The notes under the pieces: model-generated | The model's input: the letters and a program-made list of their open reading frames with translations, nothing else | Databases searched by the model: none | Told to the model about the DNA's origin: nothing | Made by a program: the position numbers and the translations under genes | Assembly: GCA_964385645.1 (NCBI GenBank) | Contig: CAYLPT010000198.1 | Span: forward strand, 1 to 31,721 | Direction: 5' to 3' | Source: CAYLPT01 sp964385645 | GTDB lineage: Bacteria; Armatimonadota; Hebobacteria; Hebobacterales; Hebobacteraceae | Length of the DNA: 31,721 bases | In this document: positions 23,453 to 30,293 of the stretch, piece by piece | Layout of the letters: every line of letters starts with the position of its first letter | Position numbering within the stretch: position 1 is the stretch's first letter

Positions 23453-23936
23453 CGAGGGCTGGCTCGCGGGCGTCTCGCTCGCGCCCATGCGGCGGGGCGA
23501 CGTGCCCCAGGTGGTTGCGATCGAGCGTCTCTCCTTCCCGACGGCGTGGACGGCGGAGTCCTATCTCAGGGAGCTGCGAAACCCAAGCTCCTACTACGTT
23601 GTCGCGCGGCAGGGCCAAGAGCTGGTCGGCTACGCGGGGATGTGGATCCTCTCCGGCGAGGCGCACATCAGTACGCTCGCGGTGCATCCTAGCTTCCGGC
23701 GACGGGGCCTGGGGCGGCTGCTGCTGCGGCACCTGCTCGCGGCGGCCCGCGAGCGCGGCGCGGCTCGGGCGACGTTGGAGGTCAGGGAGTCCAACCACGC
23801 CGCGCAGGCGCTCTATGAGAGCTGCGGCTTCCAGGCGGCAGGCCGGCTGCACAAGTACTATGCGGACACAGGCGAGCACGGGGTGCTCATGTGCAGGCCC
23901 CTCGCCGCGGGGGAGGGGGAAGGTGGCGACGAGTGA
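23433..23936 (+). CDS. rimI: ribosomal-protein-S18-alanine N-acetyltransferase family (GNAT)
   Basis: GNAT acetyltransferase; RimI acetylates the N-terminus of ribosomal protein S18. Visible: PMRRGDVPQVVAIERLSFPTAW (family N-terminal block), motif A HISTLAVHPSFRRRGLGRLLLRHLL (acetyl-CoA R-R-x-G-x-G), EVRESNHAAQALYESCGFQ and the GRLHKYYADTGEHGVLM ending. The start is uncertain: I choose TTG 23433, which has AGAGGAG 10 nt upstream and includes residues before the conserved PM; ATG 23487 would cut into the domain. The stop overlaps the next GTG by 14 nt. Identity as RimI rather than another GNAT rests on motifs and the tsaE-tsaB context. Confidence 0.87.
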   Translation: MTSACADEGWLAGVSLAPMRRGDVPQVVAIERLSFPTAWTAESYLRELRNPSSYYVVARQGQELVGYAGMWILSGEAHISTLAVHPSFRRRGLGRLLLRHLLAAARERGAARATLEVRESNHAAQALYESCGFQAAGRLHKYYADTGEHGVLMCRPLAAGEGEGGDE

Positions 23937-25020
23937 GTGCGCCCCGCCGGAGTTCTACATCACCGTGGTGCCCGGGCTCGAGGACATCGCCGCGCAGGAG
24001 GTGGTCGAGCGCGGCGGGAGGATGGTCAGCTCCCGGCCCGGCAAGCTGTTTCTCTCCTTCGACGATCCTCGCCCGCTGCTCGCGCTCCGCTCGGCGATGA
24101 ACCTCTACGCCTTCGTCGGCGAGCGAGCGGATGTCCCCCCCGACGCCTCCGCCGGCCCGCTGCTATCGCGCGCCGCCGCCGAGCTCGACCTCGGCCCCGC
24201 GCTGGCCCAGCACGCGGCCCTCACGCCGCCGCCGCAGCAGCCCTCCTTCCGCATCACCGCCGTCCGCTCGGGGAGGCACGGCTACACCTCCCAGGATATC
24301 GCGGCCTGGACAGGCGCGGGCGTCCAGCAGCAGACGGGCTGGCGGGTGGACCTGGAGGGACACGACTACGAGATCGAGGTCGAGGTCGTCGGGCCGCGGG
24401 CGCTGTTCGGCCTCCGCCTGGGCCCCGGCTACCGGGAACGCCGGCAGAAGGCCGCCTACCACCCGGCCTCTCTCAACCCGACAGTTGCATATGCGATGCT
24501 GCGGCTCAACGGTTACTCGACTGACGAGCGGTTTCTCGATGTGGCCTGTGGCGGCGGGACCCTGCTCACCGAGCGCGCGGCCCTGGGGCCGGCCCGCCTC
24601 CTCGTCGGGGGCGACATCTGGTGGCGGGCGCTCGAGATCGCCCGACGCAATCTCGCGGCCGCGGGAGTGACCGCCTCGGTGCTGCGCTGGGACGCCGGCC
24701 GGCTGCCCCTGCGTGACGCCTCCGTGGATCGCGCGGCCTCCAACCTCCCCTTCGGCCACCGCGTGGGGCACGCGCAGCAGGTTAGAGGCTTCTACCGTCG
24801 GCTCCTGCCGGAGCTCGCCCGGGTGCTCCGGCCCGGCGGCCGGGCGGCGCTGCTGACCTCCCGGCGTCGGTGGCTCGACCTGGCCCTGCGCGACTGCGCC
24901 GAGCTGCGCAGGGAGGGGCGACGCCGCATCGTCCTTGGCGGCAAGGAGAGCTTCATCTTCCTTCTCGCGCGCCGCAGCGCTGGCGCGCCCGCGCAACAAC
25001 GAGGCTTCGGTGCGCGTTGA
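23923..25020 (+). CDS. THUMP domain class I SAM methyltransferase, Trm14/TrmN-like (tRNA m2G) candidate
   Basis: 365-aa RNA methyltransferase. The N-terminal ferredoxin-like/THUMP region (about 8-190) begins with FYITVVPGLEDIAAQEV. The Rossmann methyltransferase follows: the linker LGPGYRERRQKAAYHPASLNPTVAYAML, motif I FLDVACGGGTLLTERA (about 205), and motif IV SNLPFGHRVG (about 269), which is the N/D-L-P-F-G form of Trm14/THUMPD3-type m2G enzymes rather than the NPPYG of RlmL. GTG start with a GGGAGGGGGA tract just upstream. Overlaps rimI, extending the translation/tRNA-modification operon. Position methylated is inference. Confidence 0.88.
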   Translation: MATSECAPPEFYITVVPGLEDIAAQEVVERGGRMVSSRPGKLFLSFDDPRPLLALRSAMNLYAFVGERADVPPDASAGPLLSRAAAELDLGPALAQHAALTPPPQQPSFRITAVRSGRHGYTSQDIAAWTGAGVQQQTGWRVDLEGHDYEIEVEVVGPRALFGLRLGPGYRERRQKAAYHPASLNPTVAYAMLRLNGYSTDERFLDVACGGGTLLTERAALGPARLLVGGDIWWRALEIARRNLAAAGVTASVLRWDAGRLPLRDASVDRAASNLPFGHRVGHAQQVRGFYRRLLPELARVLRPGGRAALLTSRRRWLDLALRDCAELRREGRRRIVLGGKESFIFLLARRSAGAPAQQRGFGAR

Positions 25021-25044
25021 CCGAGGCGGCCGGCGGCTGCTAAC

Positions 25045-25383
25045 ATGGGCAGACCGATGACGAGCCCGGAGGAGCAGCACGCGCGGGCGCGTGTCGAGCG
25101 CATGGTAGAGCGCTACCTCGCGCGCGGCCGCTATCGCCTGAACCCGGACGCGGTCACCGTCGAGCATGTGTTGGCGGGGCTGGCGCGGAACCTGATCCAG
25201 CACAAGCGATGGTACTGCCCGTGTCGCGAGGTCACGGGCGAGCCGGCGCGGGACCGGCGCAACATCTGCCCGTGCCCACAACACCACCAGGATATCGCGC
25301 GGGACGGCTTCTGTGAGTGCGGGCTCTTCGTCAGCGAGGACTACGCCGCCGCGCAGAGCCGGCGCGCGGACAAGGAGGCCTGA
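25045..25383 (+). CDS. ferredoxin:thioredoxin reductase catalytic-chain homologue
   Basis: 112-aa [4Fe-4S] protein. Six cysteines in three C-x-C pairs: C58/C60 (YCPCR), C75/C77 (ICPCP) and C90/C92 (CECGLF), the arrangement that in plant-type FTR holds the cluster plus the redox disulfide. Spacings between pairs are 14 and 12 residues, against 16 and 8 in the plant/cyanobacterial enzyme. The extra upstream cysteine of that enzyme is replaced (LNPDAVTVEHVLAGLA region). No variable chain is nearby. It should take electrons from ferredoxin and reduce a thioredoxin-fold disulfide. Stop and the next start overlap (TGATG, 25381-25385), so the partner is probably the coupled downstream protein. Confidence 0.9.
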   Translation: MGRPMTSPEEQHARARVERMVERYLARGRYRLNPDAVTVEHVLAGLARNLIQHKRWYCPCREVTGEPARDRRNICPCPQHHQDIARDGFCECGLFVSEDYAAAQSRRADKEA

Positions 25384-25952
25384 TGGGATTCACCCTCGAG
25401 ATCGGCGCAAAGGCGCCGGAGTTCACCCTGAAGGGCGTGGACGGGAAGATGCACAGCCTTTCCGACTACGCCGACAAGAAGGCCGTGTGCATCATCGTGA
25501 GCTGCAACCACTGCCCGACCGTCGTCCAGTATGAGGATCGGATGGTCCAGATCCAGCGGGACTACGCCGACAGGGGCGTCCAACTCATCGCTATCAACGG
25601 CAACGAGACCGACGGCCACCCCACTGACGACTTCCCACACATGGTCCAGCGCGCGAAGGAGAAAGGGTTCAACTTCCCCTACCTCCGCGACGACACGCAA
25701 GAGACGGTGCGCGCGCTGGGGGCGGTGCGCACGCCGGAGGTCTTCCTCTTCGGCCCCGACCGCACCCTCGTCTACCACGGCCGCATTGACGACAACGCCG
25801 ACAACCCCGCCCGGGTCCGCCGCCATGACCTGCGGGAGGCCCTCGACGAGGCGCTCGCCGGCAAGCCGGTGAGTGTGCCGAACACCACGCCGGTTGGCTG
25901 CACAGTCAAGTGGTGGGGCAAGGACCCGCACTGGATGCCGCCCGGCGCATAG
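25383..25952 (+). CDS. thioredoxin-fold peroxiredoxin-like protein (PRX_like1 type)
   Basis: 189-aa AhpC/TSA-superfamily protein without signal peptide. N-terminal APEFTLKGVDGKMHSLSDYA, a redox CxxC (C41-N-H-C44) in SCNHCPTVVQYEDR, NGNETDGHPTDDFPHM and TPEVFLFGPDRTLVYHGRIDDN. The C-terminal GCTVKWWGK (C173) is conserved in this branch, as I recall, and could be a resolving cysteine. ATG at 25383 overlaps the reductase stop by one base, implying fixed stoichiometry. Longer in-frame starts lie inside the FTR gene and are rejected. The likely role is disulfide exchange or peroxide reduction fed by ferredoxin electrons (inference). Confidence 0.9.
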   Translation: MGFTLEIGAKAPEFTLKGVDGKMHSLSDYADKKAVCIIVSCNHCPTVVQYEDRMVQIQRDYADRGVQLIAINGNETDGHPTDDFPHMVQRAKEKGFNFPYLRDDTQETVRALGAVRTPEVFLFGPDRTLVYHGRIDDNADNPARVRRHDLREALDEALAGKPVSVPNTTPVGCTVKWWGKDPHWMPPGA

Positions 25953-25983
25953 CCGCGGCGCCCGCCGGCAGCACTTACCCCTG

Positions 25984-26018
25984 TGAGGCGCGGCCGGGGT
26001 GATCCCGGCCGCGCCTCA
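25984..26018. terminator. 15-bp perfect hairpin between convergent genes
   Basis: Arms 25984-25998 (TGAGGCGCGGCCGGG) and 26004-26018 are exact reverse complements around a GTGAT loop. It sits between the plus-strand peroxiredoxin-like gene (ends 25952) and the minus-strand XRE gene (ends 26087), the right place for a bidirectional terminator. Neither side has a T-run, so a purely intrinsic mechanism would be atypical. Confidence 0.7.
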
Positions 26019-26086
26019 GATCGCTTCTCTGCCGGCCGAACCTGCAATCGTGGGCCGGCCCGCCCTCCGTAGAGCCCGCCTCCCGC

Positions 26087-26599
26087 TCAGGCCCCCTTCT
26101 TCGCCTTGGCGCGGCCCTTCTTCTTCGCCTTCTTTGCCTTGGCGCCGGCGGCGCCCTTCGCGCCGGGAAGCGCCTCGACCATGCGCTTCACCTCCCGCTT
26201 CCCGAGCTTGCGGAGCCCGACGAGCGCGGCCCGGTTGGCGCCGCGCGGCGTGCTGCGCCCGCTCTCCCACTGCGCGACCGCGGGGCCGCTCACGCCGACA
26301 AGGGCAGCGAGCTGGCTCTGCGAGAGCCCCAAGCGCGTCCGCAGCTTCTGGATCAGCGCGGGCGAGAAGCGCGACTTCTCGACCTCGCCCGCCGCCGCGC
26401 TGAGCCGACCGGGCTCAGGCTGCGCCTCCGCCCGGGCCGGAGCGGCCGCCTGCTGCGCGCTGCCCACCGTCTTCCCCAGTTGCGCGACCGCTTGCCGCAG
26501 CTCTCGCACCTCCTTCGCAAGCGGAACCACCGCGTTCCGCAGCTCCCTCCTGGCGAGACGCACGATCTCGTCGCGTACCGCGTCTTCGAGTTTGCCCAT
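26087..26599 (-). CDS. XRE-type helix-turn-helix protein with N-terminal coiled coil and Lys/Ala-rich tail
   Basis: 170-aa DNA-binding protein. N-terminal amphipathic coiled coil (about 1-60, DEIVRLARRELRNAVVPLAK), an Ala/Pro/Glu linker, a Cro/CI-type HTH (about 85-125: LRTRLGLSQSQLAALVGVSG, AVAQWESGRSTPRG) and a highly basic tail (about 145-170, repeats of K-A-K-K). Start chosen at 26599 because AAAGGAGA lies 6 nt upstream. The tail resembles histone-H1-like DNA-compacting tails, suggesting non-specific DNA binding added to a specific HTH. The gene is convergent with the FTR pair. The upstream region holds a 13-bp tandem repeat that may be its operator. Confidence 0.85.
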   Translation of the reverse strand: MGKLEDAVRDEIVRLARRELRNAVVPLAKEVRELRQAVAQLGKTVGSAQQAAAPARAEAQPEPGRLSAAAGEVEKSRFSPALIQKLRTRLGLSQSQLAALVGVSGPAVAQWESGRSTPRGANRAALVGLRKLGKREVKRMVEALPGAKGAAGAKAKKAKKKGRAKAKKGA

Positions 26600-26654
26600 A
26601 CGCCATCTCCTTTCCTTAGTCCCAGAGCGATCACACACTGGGGCGCCATCTTGA

Positions 26655-26679
26655 GTTACCCTCTTTCGTTACCTCTTTC
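26655..26679 (-). repeat. tandem direct repeat upstream of the XRE gene
   Basis: Two head-to-tail units, 26655-26667 and 26668-26679. Read on the gene's strand they are GAAAGAGGTAAC then GAAAGAGGGTAAC, differing by one inserted G. They lie 56-80 bp before the start codon within an unusually pyrimidine/AT-rich 174-bp gap (26600-26773) that otherwise shows no gene and no convincing promoter hexamers. Confidence 0.5.
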
Positions 26680-26773
26680 CTGCCTCCTCTTCTTACTTCC
26701 TCTCGCGCTCACCAATCTGCTTAGGGGCCGGCGGGACAACGACCGTGGGCGGCGGATAGACCCCACGCCAGGA

Positions 26774-28033
26774 TCACCGGCCGACAGCGTACCTCCACCG
26801 ACTAGCGGTTACCCGCGTGTGCGACGCCTCAGTTGGTCCCTTAGTGGGAGGCTTGTAGCGGAACAGCAGCTCCCCGATGAGGACGAGCAGTACCCCAAAG
26901 CCGAAGACGATCCCAGGGACGGCGACGAGGGCGAAGAGGGTGCCCTTGAGGGTTCCGAACCACCGGTACCGCCTCCACCACGCAGGCCTGCGATCGCGCT
27001 CAACCAGCACCAGCCCCATCCAGAAGCCGAACTTGAAGATCCACGCGAAGAGCATGTAGGCGACTGCCGCGCCTATCCAGGTCGGCTCAGGGTCTGCGCG
27101 CCTGACGAAGACCACGATCAGGGGCACGCCGAGCCACAAGACAAGGTGCATGCCCGAGAGCTCCACCCTCCACATCGGCGGGCCGTCGGGGCGCCCCAGC
27201 AGCCGGTCAACATCCTCCTCGGGCGCGTCGGCCTCCAGCAACAGCTTGCGGAAGTAGCGGCCCTCGAGCGCCTCCATGGCGCGACCCCCGAGCCTGGCGG
27301 CGTACATGAGAACGAGTGCTGCCATAGCTAGTATGACTAGCGCGTGGTCGAGGCCGGGGACAGCCGACGGCGCCAGGCGGCCTGCGCCGAACCGCAGGGC
27401 GAGGAACAGGAGCCACACCAGCAGGCCGATCACCGAGAACCGGTGAACCCGCCCCAAGGCGTTGCCCACCCACACCCAGCGGTCGGCTTTCCGTCGAGCC
27501 ACGCCGCGAAGCTGCTCCCAGAGCCGCCGCGCCACCTCCTCCTCGGCCGTCGGCGGCCGGTAGTCCGGGCACACATCCCTCGCCTCGGCTGTTCTCCCCA
27601 ATTCGTGGTACAGGGCCGCCAGGCTCCAGCGCGCCTCCTGGTGCTTGGGGTCCAGCTCCAGCGCGCGCCGGTAGTGACGGATCGCGGCCTCATGGTCGCC
27701 CAGGCGCTGGTGGGCTGCGCCGAGGGCGGCCTCGACCTCGGCGGTGTCGGGCGCCCATCGCTGGCAGTCGCGCAGGTGCTCGACCGCGGCCTCGGGGTCA
27801 CCCCGCTCCCAGGCCACCCCGGCCAGCCTGTAGTGCGCCTCGGCGATGGTGTGGTCGAGCCGGATCGCCTCCCGGTAGTGCTCGGCCGCGCGCTCCAGGT
27901 CGCCGGCCGCAAAGGCAGCGTTCCCCGCCCTCAGATGGCCCCGCGGGGTCACCACTCGCCCGGCCCGCCTCCGCAGCACGACCTCGAGGGCCGCGACGAT
28001 CAGCACGGCCAGGGCGAGCAGTGCCCAGCTCAT
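26774..28033 (-). CDS. TPR-repeat membrane protein
   Basis: 419 aa. An N-terminal TM helix (residues 2-17, WALLALAVLIVAALEVVL) is followed by about three tetratricopeptide repeats (about 30-155; e.g. AGNAAFAAGDLERAAEHYREA, AHYRLAGVAWERGDPEAAVEHL, AIRHYRRALELDPKHQEA). Then come a juxtamembrane linker and a C-terminal block of about five TM helices (about 198-395) including MHLVLWLGVPLIVVFVRR and ALVAVPGIVFGFGVLLVLIGELLF. TPRs mediate protein-protein contacts; here they sit between two membrane regions. I do not recognise the C-terminal family. GGGGAGG precedes the ATG. The gene is divergent from the second aldo/keto reductase and 174 bp upstream of the XRE gene on the same strand. Confidence 0.85.
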   Translation of the reverse strand: MSWALLALAVLIVAALEVVLRRRAGRVVTPRGHLRAGNAAFAAGDLERAAEHYREAIRLDHTIAEAHYRLAGVAWERGDPEAAVEHLRDCQRWAPDTAEVEAALGAAHQRLGDHEAAIRHYRRALELDPKHQEARWSLAALYHELGRTAEARDVCPDYRPPTAEEEVARRLWEQLRGVARRKADRWVWVGNALGRVHRFSVIGLLVWLLFLALRFGAGRLAPSAVPGLDHALVILAMAALVLMYAARLGGRAMEALEGRYFRKLLLEADAPEEDVDRLLGRPDGPPMWRVELSGMHLVLWLGVPLIVVFVRRADPEPTWIGAAVAYMLFAWIFKFGFWMGLVLVERDRRPAWWRRYRWFGTLKGTLFALVAVPGIVFGFGVLLVLIGELLFRYKPPTKGPTEASHTRVTASRWRYAVGR

Positions 28034-28104
28034 CGCTGCCTCCCCGTCGGTGAGAGGTGGCGGCGCGCCGCCAGCTAACTGCTAGTATCACGAAAGGGCC
28101 CGCG

Positions 28105-28974
28105 ATGCAATACCGCACCCTCGGGCGCACGGGCCTGCGTGTCTCAGAGATCGGCTTCGGCGGCGCGCAGGTCGGCATCCCGAACTACATGGAGACGTGG
28201 GACCCCACCGGCGTGGCCGAACAGCAGTCGGTGCTGGACGCGCTCGAGCACGCGCTGGACCTGGGCCTGAACTACCTCGATACCGCCCCGGGGTACGGCG
28301 ACGGGATCAGCGAGGAGGTCCTTGGCCGCGTCGTCGGCCGGCGAAGAAGCGAGTGCATCGTGGCCACCAAGACGAGCGCCCGCGACCCGCGCGGGATCGC
28401 CGCGAGCGTCGAGGCTAGTCTGCGCCGCCTGCGCACCGAGGTCATTGACGTGCTTCAGTTCCACGGCGGCGACTACCCCGCCGACGACGTGGAGCTGATC
28501 CTCCACCGCGGCGGCCTGGAGGCCTATCGGAGGCTAAGAGAGCAGGGCAAGGTCCGCTTCCTGGGGTTCACAACCGAGCTCCCGTCCGGCGGGGTCTCAG
28601 AGCTGATCGCCAGCGGCGCCTTCGACGTCCTTCAGGTGCGCTACAACCTCAACTACCAGTGCGCCTGCGACTTCATCACCGAACGCGGCGTCATGCGGGA
28701 GGCGAAGGCGCGGGGCATGGGCGTGGTCACCATGAGGACCATGACCAGCGGCGTGTTCCCGCGCCTGATGAGGGCAGCGTTCCCCGATCTCGCGAGCGCG
28801 GATCTGGAGGGGTTCCTGCTGAACTACGTACTATCGAACCCGCTGGTGGACGTCGCGCTCGTCGGCATGAGGCGGCGCGAGGAGGTGGACAGGAACAACG
28901 CCCTCTCCGACGACGTCGGCCGCCGCCTTGACCTCGCCTTCGCGCACCAGCGCTTCTTTCCGCCCGAGCCGTAG
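28105..28974 (+). CDS. aldo/keto reductase
   Basis: 289-aa NAD(P)H-dependent (alpha/beta)8 oxidoreductase. N-terminal YRTLGRTGLRVSEIGFGGAQVG; catalytic Asp/Tyr in LDTAPGYGDGISEEVLG, Lys in VATKTSARD, His in LQFHGGDY; late block SNPLVDVALVGMRRREEVDRN for cofactor binding. It is one of two AKRs in the window; the other (7413-8372) is only distantly similar by eye. Starts at ATG 28105 with GAAAGGG upstream. It stands alone on this strand, divergent from the TPR gene. Substrate unknown. Confidence 0.92.
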   Translation: MQYRTLGRTGLRVSEIGFGGAQVGIPNYMETWDPTGVAEQQSVLDALEHALDLGLNYLDTAPGYGDGISEEVLGRVVGRRRSECIVATKTSARDPRGIAASVEASLRRLRTEVIDVLQFHGGDYPADDVELILHRGGLEAYRRLREQGKVRFLGFTTELPSGGVSELIASGAFDVLQVRYNLNYQCACDFITERGVMREAKARGMGVVTMRTMTSGVFPRLMRAAFPDLASADLEGFLLNYVLSNPLVDVALVGMRRREEVDRNNALSDDVGRRLDLAFAHQRFFPPEP

Positions 28975-28979
28975 GCCGC

Positions 28980-29189
28980 TCAGCGCGCGGCCTCCAGCGC
29001 CGCCCGCGCCCTGTGCAGAGCCGCAGTCGCCTCTCTCATGGCCCCCGCGGCGGCGCCGATCTCCTCGGCCGCCTGCGTAAGCCCGGCCTCGCGCGCTCGC
29101 GCCGCCCACTCCTCCAACTGCTCGACGTGGGACTCGTTATGCTCGATCCAGTGCGGCACTAAATGGCTCAGCCGCTCAGCAATCTCCAT
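28980..29189 (-). CDS. 69-residue His-ladder helical protein in the hypB-hypA operon
   Basis: Not recognised with certainty. A short, probably all-helical protein whose N-terminal helix carries H9, H13, H17 and H21 (SHLVPHWIEHNESHVEQLEEW, in two parts: SHLVPHWIEH and NESHVEQLEEW), i.e. H-x3-H-x3-H-x3-H, placing the four imidazoles on one face. The remainder (EWAARAREAGL...) is an Ala/Glu-rich amphipathic helix. The ATG at 29189 has GGAGGTG upstream, inside the end of hypA, and overlaps hypA by 14 nt, so it is the third gene of the hyp operon. Ni or Zn binding is an inference from the His pattern and the neighbours. Confidence 0.82.
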   Translation of the reverse strand: MEIAERLSHLVPHWIEHNESHVEQLEEWAARAREAGLTQAAEEIGAAAGAMREATAALHRARAALEAAR

Positions 29190-29565
29190 TGTGCACCTCC
29201 ACCTCCGCGCTGACGACCCGCAGCTCCCTTCCGCCGACCACGCTCACCTCCGCCGATCCGCACCTCGGGCACCGCGGCGCGACCAGCAGGAAGTGGTCCG
29301 GCTCTCCCGCGGGCGCCGCCGTCTCGCTCTCGGCGCCGCACTGCCCGCACAGCACACGCGCCGGCAGGGTGGTGGCCCTCATCGCGAGGTCCGGCGAGCC
29401 GTCGCGCTCGGCCAGCGCCTGCAGCCAGAAGCGGAGCTGCTCCTCCTCGATCAGGTTGAGCGCCCCCAGCTCGAGGGTCACCGCGCGCACCCGGCCCCCG
29501 CCCCGCCGCCGGGCCGCCGCCAGGACAGCCGTCCAGATCTCAGACGCGATCGCGTACTCATGCAA
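29176..29565 (-). CDS. hypA: hydrogenase/urease nickel incorporation metallochaperone HypA
   Basis: 129-aa nickel metallochaperone. The MHE N-terminus (H2 and E3, the nickel-site residues) is followed by VRAVTLELGALNLIEEEQLRFWLQAL. The zinc-binding domain has C73/C76 (CGQC) and C99/C102 (CPRC). Length is normal to slightly long. It follows hypB by 10 bp. No hydrogenase or urease structural gene is visible, so the nickel enzyme served lies elsewhere. Confidence 0.95.
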   Translation of the reverse strand: MHEYAIASEIWTAVLAAARRRGGGRVRAVTLELGALNLIEEEQLRFWLQALAERDGSPDLAMRATTLPARVLCGQCGAESETAAPAGEPDHFLLVAPRCPRCGSAEVSVVGGRELRVVSAEVEVHNGDC

Positions 29566-29575
29566 GGCCTGGGCC

Positions 29576-30250
29576 TCAGTCCAGCCTCAGCGCGCGCAGC
29601 ACCTCGCCGACGCCCTCGCCGGCGAGGCAGTTCGTCTTCACCACCCGGAGGCCCGGCCGCAGGGCCCGCAAGTCGGCGATCGGCCGCGACAGGTCAACGT
29701 GCACTGCCTCCGCGATGTCCACCTTGTTCAGCACCACCAGGTCGGCCGACTGGAACATCGCCGGGTGCTTCTCGATGACGTGGGCGCCCTCGCTCGCCGA
29801 CACCACCGCCACGCGCGCCTCGACGCCGAGCGCGAAGTAGGACGGGCAGATCAGGTTCCCCACGTTCTCGATGAAGATCACCTCGAGACCGGACTCCGGC
29901 ATCTCTTGCAGCGCGCGGTACACCAGGCCCGCGTCCAGATGACACATGCCCCCGGTGTTGATCTGCAACACCTTGCGGGCCCCCTTGCTCGCCACTCGCT
30001 CCGCGTCGTGGGTGGTCGCCACATCTCCCGCGATGACGCCCACCCCCCGGCGCGGGGAGAGCCTCTCCACCATCCCCGCGATCAGCGACGTCTTCCCCGA
30101 CCCCACCGACCCCGCGATGTCGAAGGCCCGTACCCCCCGCTCCCGGAGCAGCGCGCGGTTCCGCTCCGCCAGCGCCTCATGCCGCTCCCGGATGTCCTCG
30201 CCGATCGCGATCTCTGTCGTCCCCTCGCCCGTCGCCTCGAACAGCCTCAT
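29576..30250 (-). CDS. hypB: nickel-delivery GTPase HypB, short form
   Basis: 224-aa SIMIBI GTPase that inserts nickel into [NiFe]-hydrogenase. P loop GSVGSGKTS (about 47-55), switch/metal site C103-H104 in GGMCHLDAG and C135 in ENVGNLICPSYF (the dimer-interface metal cysteines), NKVD near 173. The N-terminal CxxCGC high-affinity nickel motif and the His-rich stretch of longer HypB proteins are absent. GGAGGAG precedes the ATG. The separate His-ladder protein two genes downstream might compensate (inference). Confidence 0.95.
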   Translation of the reverse strand: MRLFEATGEGTTEIAIGEDIRERHEALAERNRALLRERGVRAFDIAGSVGSGKTSLIAGMVERLSPRRGVGVIAGDVATTHDAERVASKGARKVLQINTGGMCHLDAGLVYRALQEMPESGLEVIFIENVGNLICPSYFALGVEARVAVVSASEGAHVIEKHPAMFQSADLVVLNKVDIAEAVHVDLSRPIADLRALRPGLRVVKTNCLAGEGVGEVLRALRLD

Positions 30251-30277
30251 CCGCTCCTCCGTAGCTAGTCGTTCAGG

Positions 30278-30293
30278 GGCCCCGCCGGGGGCC
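30278..30293 (-). terminator. GC hairpin after the aminotransferase stop
   Basis: GGCCCC (30278-30283), GCCG loop, GGGGCC (30288-30293), adjoining the aminotransferase stop and 28 bp before the hypB start on the same strand. It could attenuate read-through into hypB. It has no T-run and only a 6-bp stem. Confidence 0.35.

Noticed and set aside
23515..23922. N-terminal extension of the THUMP methyltransferase
   Set aside because: The extension is Arg/Ser-rich and out of frame with rimI, which is the real gene in that interval.
28083..28088. TAGTAT as -10 box for the second aldo/keto reductase
   Set aside because: Only 4/6 match and no -35-like hexamer at a workable distance.
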